NCBI RefSeq assembly: GCF_030695525.1
Contig: NZ_JAUYSS010000032.1
Span: 167,938-231,937, forward strand
Origin: Daejeonella sp.
Lineage (GTDB): Bacteria; Bacteroidota; Bacteroidia; Sphingobacteriales; Sphingobacteriaceae
Direction of reading: 5' to 3'
Length of the DNA stretch: 64,000 bases
Part shown: piece after piece, positions 9,151 through 19,662 of the stretch
Numbering within the stretch: position 1 is the first letter of the stretch
Layout of the letters: every line of letters starts with the position of its first letter
Made by a program: the position numbers and the translations under genes
The notes under the pieces: generated by a model
Databases searched by the model: none
What the model saw: the letters and a program-made list of their open reading frames with translations, nothing else
What the model was told of the DNA's origin: nothing

Positions 9151-11028
9151 ATGGCACGTGCTCGATTAAACAGCGGAAACGCTCAGGCTGAAGAACTCCC
9201 CAAGGCAAAAATTAATAAAGAAAGTATTAAACAGGTAATGAGATTATTAAGTTATCTCAAACCCTATCGTACGAAATTTTTTCTGGGTTTAGCATGCCTG
9301 ATACTTTCAAGTGCCAGTTCATTTTTGTTTCCACTTTTAATGGGAAGATTGATTGGGACTGGTGCCCAGGCAGAACAAGGTGGAAAGATAGTTCCAAATG
9401 AGATTCTGGATATTTTCCCCTCTGATATTAACACCGTGGCCCTTACTCTATTGGCGGTATTATTTATTCAGGCTATCTTTTCATATTTCAGGATCAATTG
9501 GTTTGTTGAAGTAGCAGAAAAAGGTCTTGCTGATATTCGCCGGGATACCTATCATAAACTCATCACGCTACCCATGAATTTTTTCTCCCAAAGGCGTGTG
9601 GGAGAGTTAAACAGTCGCCTGTCTGCTGATCTTTCCCAGATACAGGATGCTATAACAACCACTTTAGCTGAGATGATCAGACAAATCATCATTTTTATTG
9701 GCGGAATTACATTCCTGATTCTGGTTTCAGGCAAATTGACTCTTATGCTTTTGGCGGTACTTCCTATTCTGGTAGTTATTGCAGTTACCTTTGGGAAGTT
9801 TATTAGAAAAATTTCCAGGCAGGCACAGGATAAACTGGCTGAATCAAATACTATTGTTGAAGAAACCCTTCAGGGCATTTCTAATGTTAAGGCTTTTGTA
9901 AACGAGTCTTTTGAGGTTGGAAGATATAATAAGAGTGTTCGGGAAGTTGTAAAGATCGCCATGCGCGGGGCAAAATTCCGTGGTATTTTTGCTTCGTTTA
10001 TAGTTTTTTGTCTGTTTGGAACAATTGTTTCTGTGGTATGGTATGGTTCACATCTGGTTCAAACCGGTGAAATCAGTATCGCAAGTATGTTCACGTTTAT
10101 CTTGCTTTCCACATTTGTTGGAGCAGCTATGGGCAGCTTCCCTGAATTGTATGCTACGATGCAAAAGGCCTTTGGGGCAAGTGAGCGTGTTTTGGAAATA
10201 CTTGCTGAAGAGAATGAACCTATTTCAATGAATGATGAAAACAATGCTATTCATCAAAGAATATCCGGAAATCTTGATTTTCAGAATGTTGTGTTTTCCT
10301 ATCCGTCGAGAAAAGAGATTACCGTATTAAATGGCGTATCTTTTGAAGCCAGAAAAGGCGAAAAAGTAGCAATCATTGGACCAAGCGGTGCAGGAAAATC
10401 TACTATTGCAGGGTTAATCCTGCGCTTTTATGAAACTCAATCGGGCTCATTACTGTTTGATGGTATTCCATCGACTGAATTTTCACTGACTGATATTCGA
10501 AATCAGGTAGCTATTGTGCCTCAGGATGTCTTATTATTTGGAGGTACAATACGTGAAAATATTGCTTATGGAAGATTAAATGCCAATGAAGAAGATATTC
10601 TTATGGCAGCAAGTCGGGCAAATGCCCATGAGTTTATCAGCGGCTTTCCTGAAGGATATGATACGCTGGTTGGTGAACGGGGAGTGAAACTTTCCGGAGG
10701 ACAACGTCAGAGAATTGCGATAGCCCGGGCGCTTTTGAAAGATCCTGCTTTACTGATCCTGGATGAAGCTACTTCATCACTGGATTCAGAATCAGAACGG
10801 CTGGTGCAGGAAGCATTGGAGGAGTTAATGAAGAACCGTACTTCCATAATAATTGCACATCGGCTTTCAACTATACGTGAAGCTGATAAGATTATTGTAC
10901 TGGAAAAAGGCAAAGTTGTGGAAAGCGGAAATCATGCTGAGTTGATGAAAAATGAAGGTGGATTATACCGTTATCTGAGTCAGTTACAACTCGAAATTCA
11001 GGAACCAGAAGAAAAAAATATCATTTAA
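9151..11028 (+). CDS. MsbA-like ABC exporter (permease fused to ATPase)
   Basis: A half-transporter that works as a homodimer in the inner membrane. The N-terminal six-helix domain spans about residues 38-340 and contains FFSQRRVGELNSRLSADLSQIQ, a coupling-helix region. The ATPase domain has Walker A GPSGAGKST (410-418), signature LSGGQ (514-518), Walker B LLILDEATS and the H-loop in IIIAHRLST. Closest by layout are MsbA lipid flippases and LmrA/BmrA-type multidrug exporters, and the sequence alone does not decide. The N-terminal extension (residues 1-30, basic and acidic) is normal in Bacteroidota. Confidence 0.9.
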   Translation: MARARLNSGNAQAEELPKAKINKESIKQVMRLLSYLKPYRTKFFLGLACLILSSASSFLFPLLMGRLIGTGAQAEQGGKIVPNEILDIFPSDINTVALTLLAVLFIQAIFSYFRINWFVEVAEKGLADIRRDTYHKLITLPMNFFSQRRVGELNSRLSADLSQIQDAITTTLAEMIRQIIIFIGGITFLILVSGKLTLMLLAVLPILVVIAVTFGKFIRKISRQAQDKLAESNTIVEETLQGISNVKAFVNESFEVGRYNKSVREVVKIAMRGAKFRGIFASFIVFCLFGTIVSVVWYGSHLVQTGEISIASMFTFILLSTFVGAAMGSFPELYATMQKAFGASERVLEILAEENEPISMNDENNAIHQRISGNLDFQNVVFSYPSRKEITVLNGVSFEARKGEKVAIIGPSGAGKSTIAGLILRFYETQSGSLLFDGIPSTEFSLTDIRNQVAIVPQDVLLFGGTIRENIAYGRLNANEEDILMAASRANAHEFISGFPEGYDTLVGERGVKLSGGQRQRIAIARALLKDPALLILDEATSSLDSESERLVQEALEELMKNRTSIIIAHRLSTIREADKIIVLEKGKVVESGNHAELMKNEGGLYRYLSQLQLEIQEPEEKNII

Positions 11029-11067
11029 GCTGCTGAATTTTATAAAGTACCAGCGTTTTAGACATTT

Positions 11068-12459
11068 ATGAAATTAACTATTTGGGGTGCTGCCCGACAG
11101 GTAACCGGAAGTATGCACCTTCTTCAAACCGATAACTATAATATTCTGGTAGATTGCGGATTAGATTATGAACGGGATACCTGGATTGAAGAGAATGAAG
11201 CTTTCCCGTTTTCCCCGGCAGATATTGACCTGGTCATCCTCACTCATGCACATATTGATCATTCCGGGAATCTTCCAACCCTGGTACGTTTTGGATTTGA
11301 GGGACAGATATTATGTACTCCGGCTACTGCTGACCTTACAGAACTGCTATTATTGGATTCGGTCAATATTTTCCTCAGTAAGCAGCGAAAAAAGCGCAGA
11401 GGTAAACGTGGATTTTCAGATGGCCCAAAACCATTGTATCTTCAGAAGCATGTAATGGAAACCGTTGATCGCTTTGTGACTATCGGATTTAATAAATCCT
11501 TTAAAATTAATGGACAAGTCAGCCTCACTTTCATTCCGGTCGGCCACCTTTTAGGGGCTGCTGCCGCAGTGTTAAGTATTGAAGAGCACGGGATTACAAA
11601 AAAAATTGGCTTTAGTGGTGATATCGGCAGGAAAAATTATCCGGTTTTACAGGATCCGGAACCACTCCCGGATGTGGATTATCTTATCTGTGAATCTACA
11701 TATGGCGGGCGTAATCATAAATCCAGCCAAAGTGTCGATGAACTTTTAACTGAGACAGTTAATGAAGCCTGTATCAAATCACCGGGCAGGTTGATTATAC
11801 CTGCTTTCAGCATTGGCAGAACCCAGGCTTTGGTATATTCCCTCAACAGGATATTTAGTAAGGGGCTTCTTCCTAGAATAAAGGTATTTGTAGACAGTCC
11901 ACTAGCCGGTTATGCCACTGACGTATTCAGAAAACATCATGCATTACTTAATGAGGAGGCTCAGGACTTTTATAATAAACTCGGCGATGAGTTTGAATTT
12001 GAAAACCTTGAATATATTCAGGATATGAATGCCAGCAAGGCAATATCAAACTATTATGAACCCTGTATTATTATTTCTTCTGCAGGTATGCTTGAAGGAG
12101 GCCGTATTCAGGATCATTTATATTATAATATTTCTAATTACTACTGTACCATTCTCTTTATTGGATATTGTGCAAAAGGTACATTAGGTCATCGACTTCT
12201 TCGTGGTGACCCGGTTATTAATTTAAGGCACCGCGAATTGTCGGTATTTGCAACGATAAAACAAACGGATATTTTCAGTGGACATGGAGACCAAAGTGAT
12301 CTGGTCAATTTCGTAAAACAGCAAAATCCAAAGCAAATAAAAAAGGTATTTCTCGTTCATGGAGAAATCAACTCAATGGAAGCTTTGCAAGTTGCCTTAT
12401 GTGAAGAAAATTATGCAGTAGAGATCGCTGAAAAAGGTAAAACCTATCAGCTTGATTAA
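11068..12459 (+). CDS. Beta-CASP metallo-hydrolase (MBL fold, RNA-specificity domain)
   Basis: It resembles the CPSF73/Ysh1-like bacterial ribonucleases. The zinc motif THAHIDHSG includes residues 60-65 (H60, H62, D64, H65). Next come FIPVGHLLGAAAAVLSIE, GFSGDIGR and the beta-CASP domain with IIPAFSIGRTQALVY. The RNA-specificity tail has GYCAKGTLGHRLL and FLVHGE. Its substrate is unknown, but the family makes RNA endo/exonucleolytic cuts. It starts 39 bp after the ABC exporter and is convergent with the DUF1015 gene. Confidence 0.88.
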   Translation: MKLTIWGAARQVTGSMHLLQTDNYNILVDCGLDYERDTWIEENEAFPFSPADIDLVILTHAHIDHSGNLPTLVRFGFEGQILCTPATADLTELLLLDSVNIFLSKQRKKRRGKRGFSDGPKPLYLQKHVMETVDRFVTIGFNKSFKINGQVSLTFIPVGHLLGAAAAVLSIEEHGITKKIGFSGDIGRKNYPVLQDPEPLPDVDYLICESTYGGRNHKSSQSVDELLTETVNEACIKSPGRLIIPAFSIGRTQALVYSLNRIFSKGLLPRIKVFVDSPLAGYATDVFRKHHALLNEEAQDFYNKLGDEFEFENLEYIQDMNASKAISNYYEPCIIISSAGMLEGGRIQDHLYYNISNYYCTILFIGYCAKGTLGHRLLRGDPVINLRHRELSVFATIKQTDIFSGHGDQSDLVNFVKQQNPKQIKKVFLVHGEINSMEALQVALCEENYAVEIAEKGKTYQLD

Positions 12460-12463
12460 GAAC

Positions 12464-13699
12464 CTAGTTGATATGATGTATCAATAGTCCTACATCAAAT
12501 TTAGGTTCAAACCAGGTTGATTTAGGCGGCATTACCTCTCCTTCCTCTGCAACCCGAATCAGCTGATCAATGCTTGTTGGATACAATATAAAAGCAAGTG
12601 CAAATGTATTCTGATCAACTTTACTAATCAAATCATTAATTGGTAATGGCCCAGCCATAAAATCAATGGAAGGATCTGTACGTGGATCTGAGATATTTAG
12701 TATCCTTAAAAATATGTACTCCTGAAGTATGCTGACATCAAGTTCTTCAACCGGGCTTTCACTTCTTAAAAATTCAGGTTTCAATCGGATCAGATACCAC
12801 TTTTTTGCCAGGTATACTCCGAACTCATGTCTGTTTTCAGGAACAACCACTTTTTCAGAAGCTGTGATATTGAAATACAATTCCAGTTTCTTAAGGAAAT
12901 CGGGTACAGAAAGACCCTTTAAATCTTTTATCAAGCGGTTAAATCCATAGATTCTTAATTGATCTGTACTCATATAGACCGATGTAAAGAAATTATAATC
13001 TTCCTCTCCCCTATGCTTTAAATTTAATTTGCGACGCTGTATACCATATAATGAGGCTGCAGCAGCTCTATGATGTCCATCAGCAATATATGTCGCGGGA
13101 AGGTCTGCAAATGCAAATACAATCGAATCAATAACATCTTTCTGATTAATAATCCACAGGTTATGTTCAGAATTTCCTTTTGAATAACTTATATCCGGTT
13201 TACTCTGGACAGTATCAGCTAAAATACGCTCAATCTGTGGAACTGCCCTGTAGGTAATTAAGACCGGATTTGCATCTATTCCGGTTTGTTGCAAATAGTT
13301 GATAAGCGCTTGTTCCCTGTCGGCCCTGGTTAGTTCATGTTTTTTAACTTCATTATTCAGATAATCATCTATTGAGGTAGTAGTCCAGATACCGGTTTGA
13401 GAATAGCCTTCATGATTGATCTGATAGATATAAATTGAGGGTTCCGGATCTTTTACAAGAATACCATTATCAATAAAATCTTCAAAATTCTCGTTAATTT
13501 TTTTATAGGCTAATTCATTTTTAGAACCCAATAAAAAATGGTTATCCAGCTTTGGAACAAGCATATTCACATAGGAATATGGATTTTTCTGCCGGATAAG
13601 CTTAGCATCACTAAGGCTTAAATTCTCCATATTGAGTACAACCTTCCCGGCAAAGTTTTTACCAGGATGTATTCCCCTGAAAGGTTTGATTTTTGGCAT
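12464..13699 (-). CDS. DUF1015-family protein
   Basis: A 411-residue DUF1015 protein of unconfirmed function. FRGIHPGKNFAGKVV near the N-terminus, NPYSYVNMLVPKLD, and DLPATYIADGHHRAAAAS (a HHR motif) are the conserved blocks. It lies 41 bp downstream of serA and serC on the same strand. The serC-serA-DUF1015 linkage recurs in Bacteroidota, which suggests a link to serine or 3-phosphoglycerate metabolism (inference). No signal peptide or membrane segment is seen. Confidence 0.85.
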   Translation of the reverse strand: MPKIKPFRGIHPGKNFAGKVVLNMENLSLSDAKLIRQKNPYSYVNMLVPKLDNHFLLGSKNELAYKKINENFEDFIDNGILVKDPEPSIYIYQINHEGYSQTGIWTTTSIDDYLNNEVKKHELTRADREQALINYLQQTGIDANPVLITYRAVPQIERILADTVQSKPDISYSKGNSEHNLWIINQKDVIDSIVFAFADLPATYIADGHHRAAAASLYGIQRRKLNLKHRGEEDYNFFTSVYMSTDQLRIYGFNRLIKDLKGLSVPDFLKKLELYFNITASEKVVVPENRHEFGVYLAKKWYLIRLKPEFLRSESPVEELDVSILQEYIFLRILNISDPRTDPSIDFMAGPLPINDLISKVDQNTFALAFILYPTSIDQLIRVAEEGEVMPPKSTWFEPKFDVGLLIHHIN

Positions 13700-13740
13700 T
13701 TAATTTATATTAACAGCTGTATCAAACCTGTAAAATAGAC

Positions 13741-14697
13741 TTATTTGACTGATTTAAAAAAGTCAATAATAAGGTTGGCCAGTTCGGTTCCAATCCGCTC
13801 CTGGGCCTCGTTGGTAGAAGCCCCGATATGTGGCGTTAAAGACACTTTTGGATGGGTCAAAAGATCCTGACGAGGACTTGGTTCGTTGTCAAATACATCT
13901 AAACCGGCAAATGCCAATTTTCCTGAATTTAAGGCCTGTATCAGGGCATCTTCATCAATTGTTCCGCCACGTGAACAATTGACTACACCTACCCCATTTT
14001 TCATTGATTCAAACTCTTTCTGGCCTAAAATAGGTTTTTCAGAGAATGGCACATGTAGGCTGATAAAGTCTGATTCTTTAATTAATTGCTCTACCGATAC
14101 AACCTTTATTGGACAATTTACACGAATATCAGTTCCAATAATTACTTCTAATTCATTAGGAATTTCAAAAAGATCATAGGCAAGAACTTCCATTCCCAGG
14201 CCTAGTGCAACTTTGGCAGTTTCACGTCCAATCCGGCCGAATCCTATGATTCCAATTTTTTTACCTCTAAGTTCTATGCCTTTAGCATAGGCTTTTTTTA
14301 GATCGTTGAATTTAGTATTTCCTTCAACTGGCATTTTACGGTTTGAATCCTGAAGAAAACGGATACCAGTAAATAAATGTGCAAAAACAAGCTCAGCAAC
14401 TGAAAGGGAAGATGCTGCAGGGGTATTTACAACAGCAAGTCCTTTACTTCTTGCATAATCAACATCAATATTGTCCATACCAACTCCACCCCGGCCAATC
14501 AGTTTAATATTAGGACAAGCATCAATCAACTCCTTTCTAACTTTTGTAGCACTTCGAACAGTGATGCCATCATAATTTTTTAGGCCTTCAGAAAGCTGAT
14601 CCTGTGGAATATGAGTGGTATCTACCTGAAATCCCGCTTTCTCTAATAATTCTTTACCTATTGGGTCAATGCCATCGTTGGCGAGTATACGAAACAT
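13741..14697 (-). CDS. serA: D-3-phosphoglycerate dehydrogenase (no ACT domain)
   Basis: First step of serine synthesis: NAD-dependent oxidation of 3-phosphoglycerate. The substrate loop is VRSATKVRKELIDACPNIKLIGRGGVGMDNID. The Rossmann motif is GKKIGIIGFGRIGRETAKVA. The catalytic Arg is in NCSRGGTIDEDAL, and the catalytic His in LTPHIGASTNEAQER. At 318 residues it is the short form without the regulatory ACT domain, so classical serine feedback is not expected. It follows serC on the same strand with a 78-bp gap. Confidence 0.92.
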   Translation of the reverse strand: MFRILANDGIDPIGKELLEKAGFQVDTTHIPQDQLSEGLKNYDGITVRSATKVRKELIDACPNIKLIGRGGVGMDNIDVDYARSKGLAVVNTPAASSLSVAELVFAHLFTGIRFLQDSNRKMPVEGNTKFNDLKKAYAKGIELRGKKIGIIGFGRIGRETAKVALGLGMEVLAYDLFEIPNELEVIIGTDIRVNCPIKVVSVEQLIKESDFISLHVPFSEKPILGQKEFESMKNGVGVVNCSRGGTIDEDALIQALNSGKLAFAGLDVFDNEPSPRQDLLTHPKVSLTPHIGASTNEAQERIGTELANLIIDFFKSVK

Positions 14698-14775
14698 AAA
14701 ATTTAAATTTTAATTTGCAAATGTTTATTAATGAAAAATGAAAGTAAACTGCCCATCAGGATACAAATTATTGCG

Positions 14776-15843
14776 TTATCGATGTTTTTCAGCAAAATCC
14801 TGCATAGCATCAATTAATACATGAACGCTGGTTATCGGCAAACCATTATAAATCGATGCACGGAAACCACCAACACTTCTATGCCCTTTAATGCCAATGA
14901 TGTCGCGATCTTCTGCAAACTTCAGGAAAGGCTTTTCAAGTTCAGGGTTTTCCATTACGAAGCAGATATTCATTCTTGAACGGTCTTCCACTCTGCAAGT
15001 TCCTTTAAATAATGGATTACGGTCAATTTCTTTATAAAGTGCTTCTGATTTAGAAATATTTTCCTTTTCAATTTCAGCAACTCCTCCTTTAGATTTTAAC
15101 CATCTAAGATTTAACATCGAAACATATATCGCAAACACCGGTGGGGTATTGTACATTGATTCGCCATCAATCTGGACTTTGTAATCAAGCATCGATGGAA
15201 TTTTACGGTCAACCTTGCCCAAAATATCATTCTTAACAATTGCTACTGTAACACCTGCAGGACCCATATTTTTCTGTGCACCGGCATAGATCAAATCGAA
15301 CTCTGACACATTGATCACCCGGCTTAATATATCGGAAGACATATCACAAACCACAGGAACATTTGTTTTTGGAACTTCAAATAATTCAGTACCATAAATG
15401 GTGTTATTTGAGGTGAAATGGAAATAGGCCGAATCCTTTGGAATTACGATGTCTTTAGGTATGTAAGTATAATTCTGGTCTTTTGATGATGCCACAACAT
15501 TTACATTTCCGAAAATCTTTGCTTCCTTCAATGCTTTTGAAGCCCATACTCCTGTATCAAGGTAGGCAGCTGTCTGACCCTCACCAAGTAAGTTCATCGG
15601 AACCATTGAAAATTGTAAACTGGCCCCACCCTGTAATAATATAACAGAATAACCTTCTGGTACATTTAAAAGTTCCTTAATTAAACGGACGGTTTCTTCT
15701 ACAACAGCCTCAAACTCCGGGGTACGGTGTGATATCTCTAAAATTGATAAACCGGTACCATTAAATTCCAGAACTGCCTGTGAGGCTTGTTTAAAAACTT
15801 CCTGAGGCAGGATGCAAGGACCTGCACCAAAATTGTATATCAT
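14776..15843 (-). CDS. serC: Phosphoserine aminotransferase
   Basis: This PLP enzyme converts 3-phosphohydroxypyruvate to phosphoserine. It begins at [13 protein letters not shown], the canonical N-terminus, so ATG at 15843 is preferred over the frame opening at 15876. [17 protein letters not shown] is the phosphate-binding segment. The PLP lysine lies in [15 protein letters not shown], and [16 protein letters not shown] is the C-terminal signature. At 355 residues it is normal for the family. serA and the DUF1015 gene follow on the same strand. Confidence 0.95.
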   Translation of the reverse strand: MIYNFGAGPCILPQEVFKQASQAVLEFNGTGLSILEISHRTPEFEAVVEETVRLIKELLNVPEGYSVILLQGGASLQFSMVPMNLLGEGQTAAYLDTGVWASKALKEAKIFGNVNVVASSKDQNYTYIPKDIVIPKDSAYFHFTSNNTIYGTELFEVPKTNVPVVCDMSSDILSRVINVSEFDLIYAGAQKNMGPAGVTVAIVKNDILGKVDRKIPSMLDYKVQIDGESMYNTPPVFAIYVSMLNLRWLKSKGGVAEIEKENISKSEALYKEIDRNPLFKGTCRVEDRSRMNICFVMENPELEKPFLKFAEDRDIIGIKGHRSVGGFRASIYNGLPITSVHVLIDAMQDFAEKHR

Positions 15844-15929
15844 AATTTTTAAATTTATTGCCCAAAAATAAGACAATAATTTGAGACACGGGAGGATTTT
15901 AAACCCTTATTGACATTGAAATTTATACT

Positions 15930-18425
15930 TTATCTGCTTTTGAGTTTAGCAATAACCCTGAAATTGAGTTTTCTGAATGTCAGATAATTTGGCACAGCAT
16001 ATTGATTGGCATTTTTGTCGTTTAACCAAAGATAGGAGGCTGTGTTTTTAAAATTTAAAAGATTGAATAGTTCAGCATGAAGGCTGAGGGATTGAAAATA
16101 CTTTTTTACAAAGACTGAAGCTTTCCTGCTCAAAGGATCAGCCAGATCTTTTGAAAAACCGATGTCCACCCGCTTATAATCGGGAATTTTAAATAAGTCT
16201 GTAAATCTATCTGGTCCAGGAGGGCCTGTAGGAAGTGAAGAAGAATAAATCAAATTAAGGTGTACTTTGTAAGTTGGATTCTGCATTAGTCTGTCCTGAA
16301 ACATCATTCCAATATTAAATAACTGGTCTGAAGGACGTTTTAAATAGCCCGGGTAGATGGTCATCTGATTCCCGGTATTGTCGGTGGTCTGATAAGAGTC
16401 ATTCTTAATGTCCTCTTTAGTCTGCATAATTGAAAATCTGAAAGTTGATAAAAGGTCACCTGCAAAATTCCCGCTCAGACTTAAGTCAGCACCAGTTGCA
16501 TAACCTTTAGCGTTGCTTTCAGAAAGGTAACGGATATTGAGATCCTCAATCTTATAAGGTGTAATCCGGCTTAACATTTTATAATATAGTTCAGTGCTGA
16601 ACTTTAATCTTGTACCCAAACCATTAAATTCATAATCAGTCCCTGTGATGATATGATATGAGCGTTGGGCACGGGCATCAGGGTTAAGGCTGCCATCGTA
16701 TCTTTTTATCTCCCTGTAAAATGGCGACTGTGCGTATGCCCCAATTGAAAACCTGATATGAAAATTATCGGTATACCCTGGTGAATAAATTAAGGAAACA
16801 CGCGGACTGATCAGATTTTCATTTGAATAAGAATTGTAATTAGCCCTGATACCTGCTGCCATAGTCAGGTTAGACCTAAAATTGAATGTATTTTGAATAA
16901 ATCCGCTTATCCTGCCAATCTCCTGAATATGCTGATGGTTAATTATTTCCGAAAAATTCCAGTTGCCGGAAGTTCTTAATGAATAACCAGTTGTATCTAC
17001 TCCGTTAAATTCCTCAATTTTATCCTTTATTCTATCAGCCTGAAACCGGATTCCCATTTCAATGAATGATTTCCTTACCTGTTTGTACATTCTGAATTCG
17101 GTATTCAGGATCATTGTATTCAAAAAGTTATCTCTGTAAGTGTGATTCGAGCCCAATCCCAGAAATGAACCGGTATTTCCAGGGTCTAATCCTCCATTTT
17201 TTTCATTGAATGCGTACCAGCCAAGGAGATCTACCTTTTCTTGTTCGTTGATACTTGAAAATGAACTAATCCATTTAAAATTTAAAGAATTTGATGCATT
17301 ATAGGCCAGAGTTATTGCAGCCATAAGAGATTTATACTCACTGTTTTCCTTTCCGTCGTAATTTACATTCAGCCTTAAGACTTCATCGGATGTTCCGAAC
17401 TCAGTTAAACGACGGTTAGGGCTGATGTTCAGATCTCCCTTATTATAATTTCCAAAAACCGATAAATTTAATTTTGAACCTAAGTCATGCCTGAACAAAA
17501 ACTGATAATCAGAAAAACCTGAAATGTAATCCCCATCAAGGTTTTGTGTTCCAAGCAGACTCTGGTTTTTTTTATTTCTAACTCCTGCAAGGATATAACT
17601 ATTCTTGAATGGAACTTTTAGGGCTGCTGAACTGGAAAGAAATCCAATTTGAGCATCAAGCGATAATGAATCAGGTTTACTATACCTCACATCAAGAATT
17701 GAGGCCATTTTATCCCCATATCTGGCTTCAAAACCACCAGCCGAAAATCTTGTACTGCTTGCAAGATTGGGATTGATAAACCCCAGTCCCTCCTGCTGAC
17801 CGGTATAAATTTGCATAGGCCGGTAAATTTCTATATCATTTAAATAGATTAGATTTTCATCGAAATTTCCTCCCCTTACTGAATACTGAGAACTTAATTC
17901 ATTATTTCCTGAAACTCCGGGCATACTTTTTATAAAATTCTCAAAACTACCAGAAGTTTGTGGATAAACATTGAAGGCTGCAGCATCAATGGTTTTCAAA
18001 TTGCTTGTATTAAACCTTTCAGTTATGTAAACTTCATCAAGTGCTTGTATGTCAGATATTAGTATAATATTTTGAATATTTTCAGTGTCGGCAATTAATC
18101 CCAGAACTAATTGCTGATTTTTGTAGCCCAGACGACTGAATAAAAGCCTTGTGCTGAGAGGAACATTTTCCAGCTTATACTCGCCTTCCCTATTAGATTG
18201 TGTGATTAATCGGGTATTTAGAACCTGCACAGTAACACCACTTAATAATTCTCCCTTTTCAGACGTGATCAAACCTTTAATACTGCCATATTCCTGAGCC
18301 CAAAGTGAATCAGAAATTAAGAATAGAATAAGAATCGGAAATATTGAAATTGAAAGAGAAGATTTCCCCCTCCTATTCGGCTTGATAGTGAAGAATTTAG
18401 CTGATGATAGATTTTCCTGCTTCAC
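15930..18425 (-). CDS. TonB-dependent receptor with carboxypeptidase-like domain
   Basis: An 831-residue outer-membrane receptor. An N-terminal signal segment (about residues 22-43) is followed by a CarboxypepD_reg-like domain (about 46-125: GSIKGLITSEKGELLSGVTVQVLNT). The plug domain follows (about 150-240: IKSMPGVSGNNELSSQYSVRGGNFDENLIYLNDIEIY). A long barrel ends in FRVIAKLKSR rather than the usual terminal aromatic. There is no SusD partner beside it, so it does not look like a glycan-utilisation locus, and the substrate is unknown. It sits 13 bp downstream of rpe, probably in one transcript. Confidence 0.9.
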   Translation of the reverse strand: MKQENLSSAKFFTIKPNRRGKSSLSISIFPILILFLISDSLWAQEYGSIKGLITSEKGELLSGVTVQVLNTRLITQSNREGEYKLENVPLSTRLLFSRLGYKNQQLVLGLIADTENIQNIILISDIQALDEVYITERFNTSNLKTIDAAAFNVYPQTSGSFENFIKSMPGVSGNNELSSQYSVRGGNFDENLIYLNDIEIYRPMQIYTGQQEGLGFINPNLASSTRFSAGGFEARYGDKMASILDVRYSKPDSLSLDAQIGFLSSSAALKVPFKNSYILAGVRNKKNQSLLGTQNLDGDYISGFSDYQFLFRHDLGSKLNLSVFGNYNKGDLNISPNRRLTEFGTSDEVLRLNVNYDGKENSEYKSLMAAITLAYNASNSLNFKWISSFSSINEQEKVDLLGWYAFNEKNGGLDPGNTGSFLGLGSNHTYRDNFLNTMILNTEFRMYKQVRKSFIEMGIRFQADRIKDKIEEFNGVDTTGYSLRTSGNWNFSEIINHQHIQEIGRISGFIQNTFNFRSNLTMAAGIRANYNSYSNENLISPRVSLIYSPGYTDNFHIRFSIGAYAQSPFYREIKRYDGSLNPDARAQRSYHIITGTDYEFNGLGTRLKFSTELYYKMLSRITPYKIEDLNIRYLSESNAKGYATGADLSLSGNFAGDLLSTFRFSIMQTKEDIKNDSYQTTDNTGNQMTIYPGYLKRPSDQLFNIGMMFQDRLMQNPTYKVHLNLIYSSSLPTGPPGPDRFTDLFKIPDYKRVDIGFSKDLADPLSRKASVFVKKYFQSLSLHAELFNLLNFKNTASYLWLNDKNANQYAVPNYLTFRKLNFRVIAKLKSR

Positions 18426-18438
18426 ATTAACATGATAG

Positions 18439-19110
18439 TCATGAACCTATTAATTCTGGATTAAGATTTTTAAGAGCGGAGATCTCTGAAATTGGATCCG
18501 TAGCAGAAAATACAGCATTACCTGCAACCAGCACATCGGCTCCCGCATGAATTAATTTCAGGGCATTCTGATTAGATACACCACCATCTATTTCAATTAA
18601 TAAGGTATCATTTCTGCCTGAAGCCATCGAGCGGAGAGTACGTATTTTTTTATAAGTATTTTCAATGAACTTTTGTCCGCCAAAACCGGGATTGACCGAC
18701 ATCAGACAAATCAGGTCAATATCCTCTAGAATATCCTCAAGTAATGTTACCGGTGTATGTGGATTTACTGCAACTCCAGCCCTGCAGCCAAGATCTTTTA
18801 TTGCATGAAGGGTTCTATGCAGATGTGTACAGGCTTCGATATGAACAGTAATATTTTCTGCACCCGCTTTTTTAAAATCCAGCAGATAACGATCCGGATC
18901 AACAATCATCAGATGTACATCCAGGGGTTTACTGGCATGCTTTTGAATAGCTTTCAATACCGGAAATCCGAATGAAATATTTGGAACAAATACACCATCC
19001 ATTATATCAATATGAAACCAATCAGCCTGACTGCGGTTAATCATTTCTATATCAGTTTGCAGGTTTGCAAAATCAGCAGATAAAACGGAAGGGGCTATAA
19101 GGTGTTTCAT
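18439..19110 (-). CDS. rpe: Ribulose-phosphate 3-epimerase
   Basis: A TIM-barrel metalloenzyme of the pentose phosphate pathway. IAPSVLSADFANL, DWFHIDIMDGVFVPNISFG (metal ligands His and Asp), PLDVHLMIVDP, SVNPGFGGQKF and IEIDGGVSNQNA are all present. The length of 223 residues is typical. It precedes the TonB receptor on the same strand. Confidence 0.95.
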   Translation of the reverse strand: MKHLIAPSVLSADFANLQTDIEMINRSQADWFHIDIMDGVFVPNISFGFPVLKAIQKHASKPLDVHLMIVDPDRYLLDFKKAGAENITVHIEACTHLHRTLHAIKDLGCRAGVAVNPHTPVTLLEDILEDIDLICLMSVNPGFGGQKFIENTYKKIRTLRSMASGRNDTLLIEIDGGVSNQNALKLIHAGADVLVAGNAVFSATDPISEISALKNLNPELIGS

Positions 19111-19164
19111 ATTACAAAATTACAAATTGTATTACAATATTCAGTTTTAATGGCAGCTATATGA

Positions 19165-19656
19165 TTATTGTTTGGAGCCTTCTTCCTCAATGATTTTCTT
19201 AATTCTTTCAAGTTCTATCAGGTCAAGTTGATCCTTAGGTCTATTAGCTGCTTTTTTTGTTATAATCAGTGCATTTAAATGCAGAAATGGTATTTCGACC
19301 CCATAGATGGTCGCAATAGATGCAGATATTAGCAATGAGTCAAAGTTTGAATTATCCAGGCCCTTAACTGAAGTCATTATATCAAGCCTAAGCCCATTAT
19401 CAAGGTGAAAGTATGTCCATCCAGGAATGAACTGCATATCCGGTAATGTTTTAAAGTCCCCCATTCCATACTCACGGAACACATCCTTTAATATAACTTT
19501 ATTCTGTTGTGTATCTTTAATCCACAGGTTAATATCTTCTGTAGTTCGCTGATAGCCATGGAGGTTCGTAGCAACACCCCCTATCATGATATATTGTAGA
19601 TTTAGCTGATTAGCAATTTTCCAAAAACGAAGCAATTCTTCGTCGAACACATCCAT
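19165..19656 (-). CDS. Nucleotidyltransferase-fold protein, catalytic Asp replaced
   Basis: A 163-residue DUF6036/AbiEii-like nucleotidyltransferase fold. GGVATNLHGYQRTTEDINLWI is the active-site strand, where the usual D-x-D pair reads D-I-N; the third acidic residue is kept in LRLDIMTS. The substitution may lower or abolish activity. Related proteins are toxins or abortive-infection NTases, but a toxin role is not shown here. A 60-residue ORF ends 6 bp upstream on the same strand and is probably cotranscribed, so a two-gene toxin-antitoxin-like pair is possible. Confidence 0.7.
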   Translation of the reverse strand: MDVFDEELLRFWKIANQLNLQYIMIGGVATNLHGYQRTTEDINLWIKDTQQNKVILKDVFREYGMGDFKTLPDMQFIPGWTYFHLDNGLRLDIMTSVKGLDNSNFDSLLISASIATIYGVEIPFLHLNALIITKKAANRPKDQLDLIELERIKKIIEEEGSKQ

Positions 19657-19662
19657 AATAAA

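Noticed and set aside
15930..18425. SusC-type glycan receptor of a polysaccharide-utilisation locus
   Set aside because: No SusD, glycosidase or sensor gene is adjacent; only a general TonB receptor call is supported.
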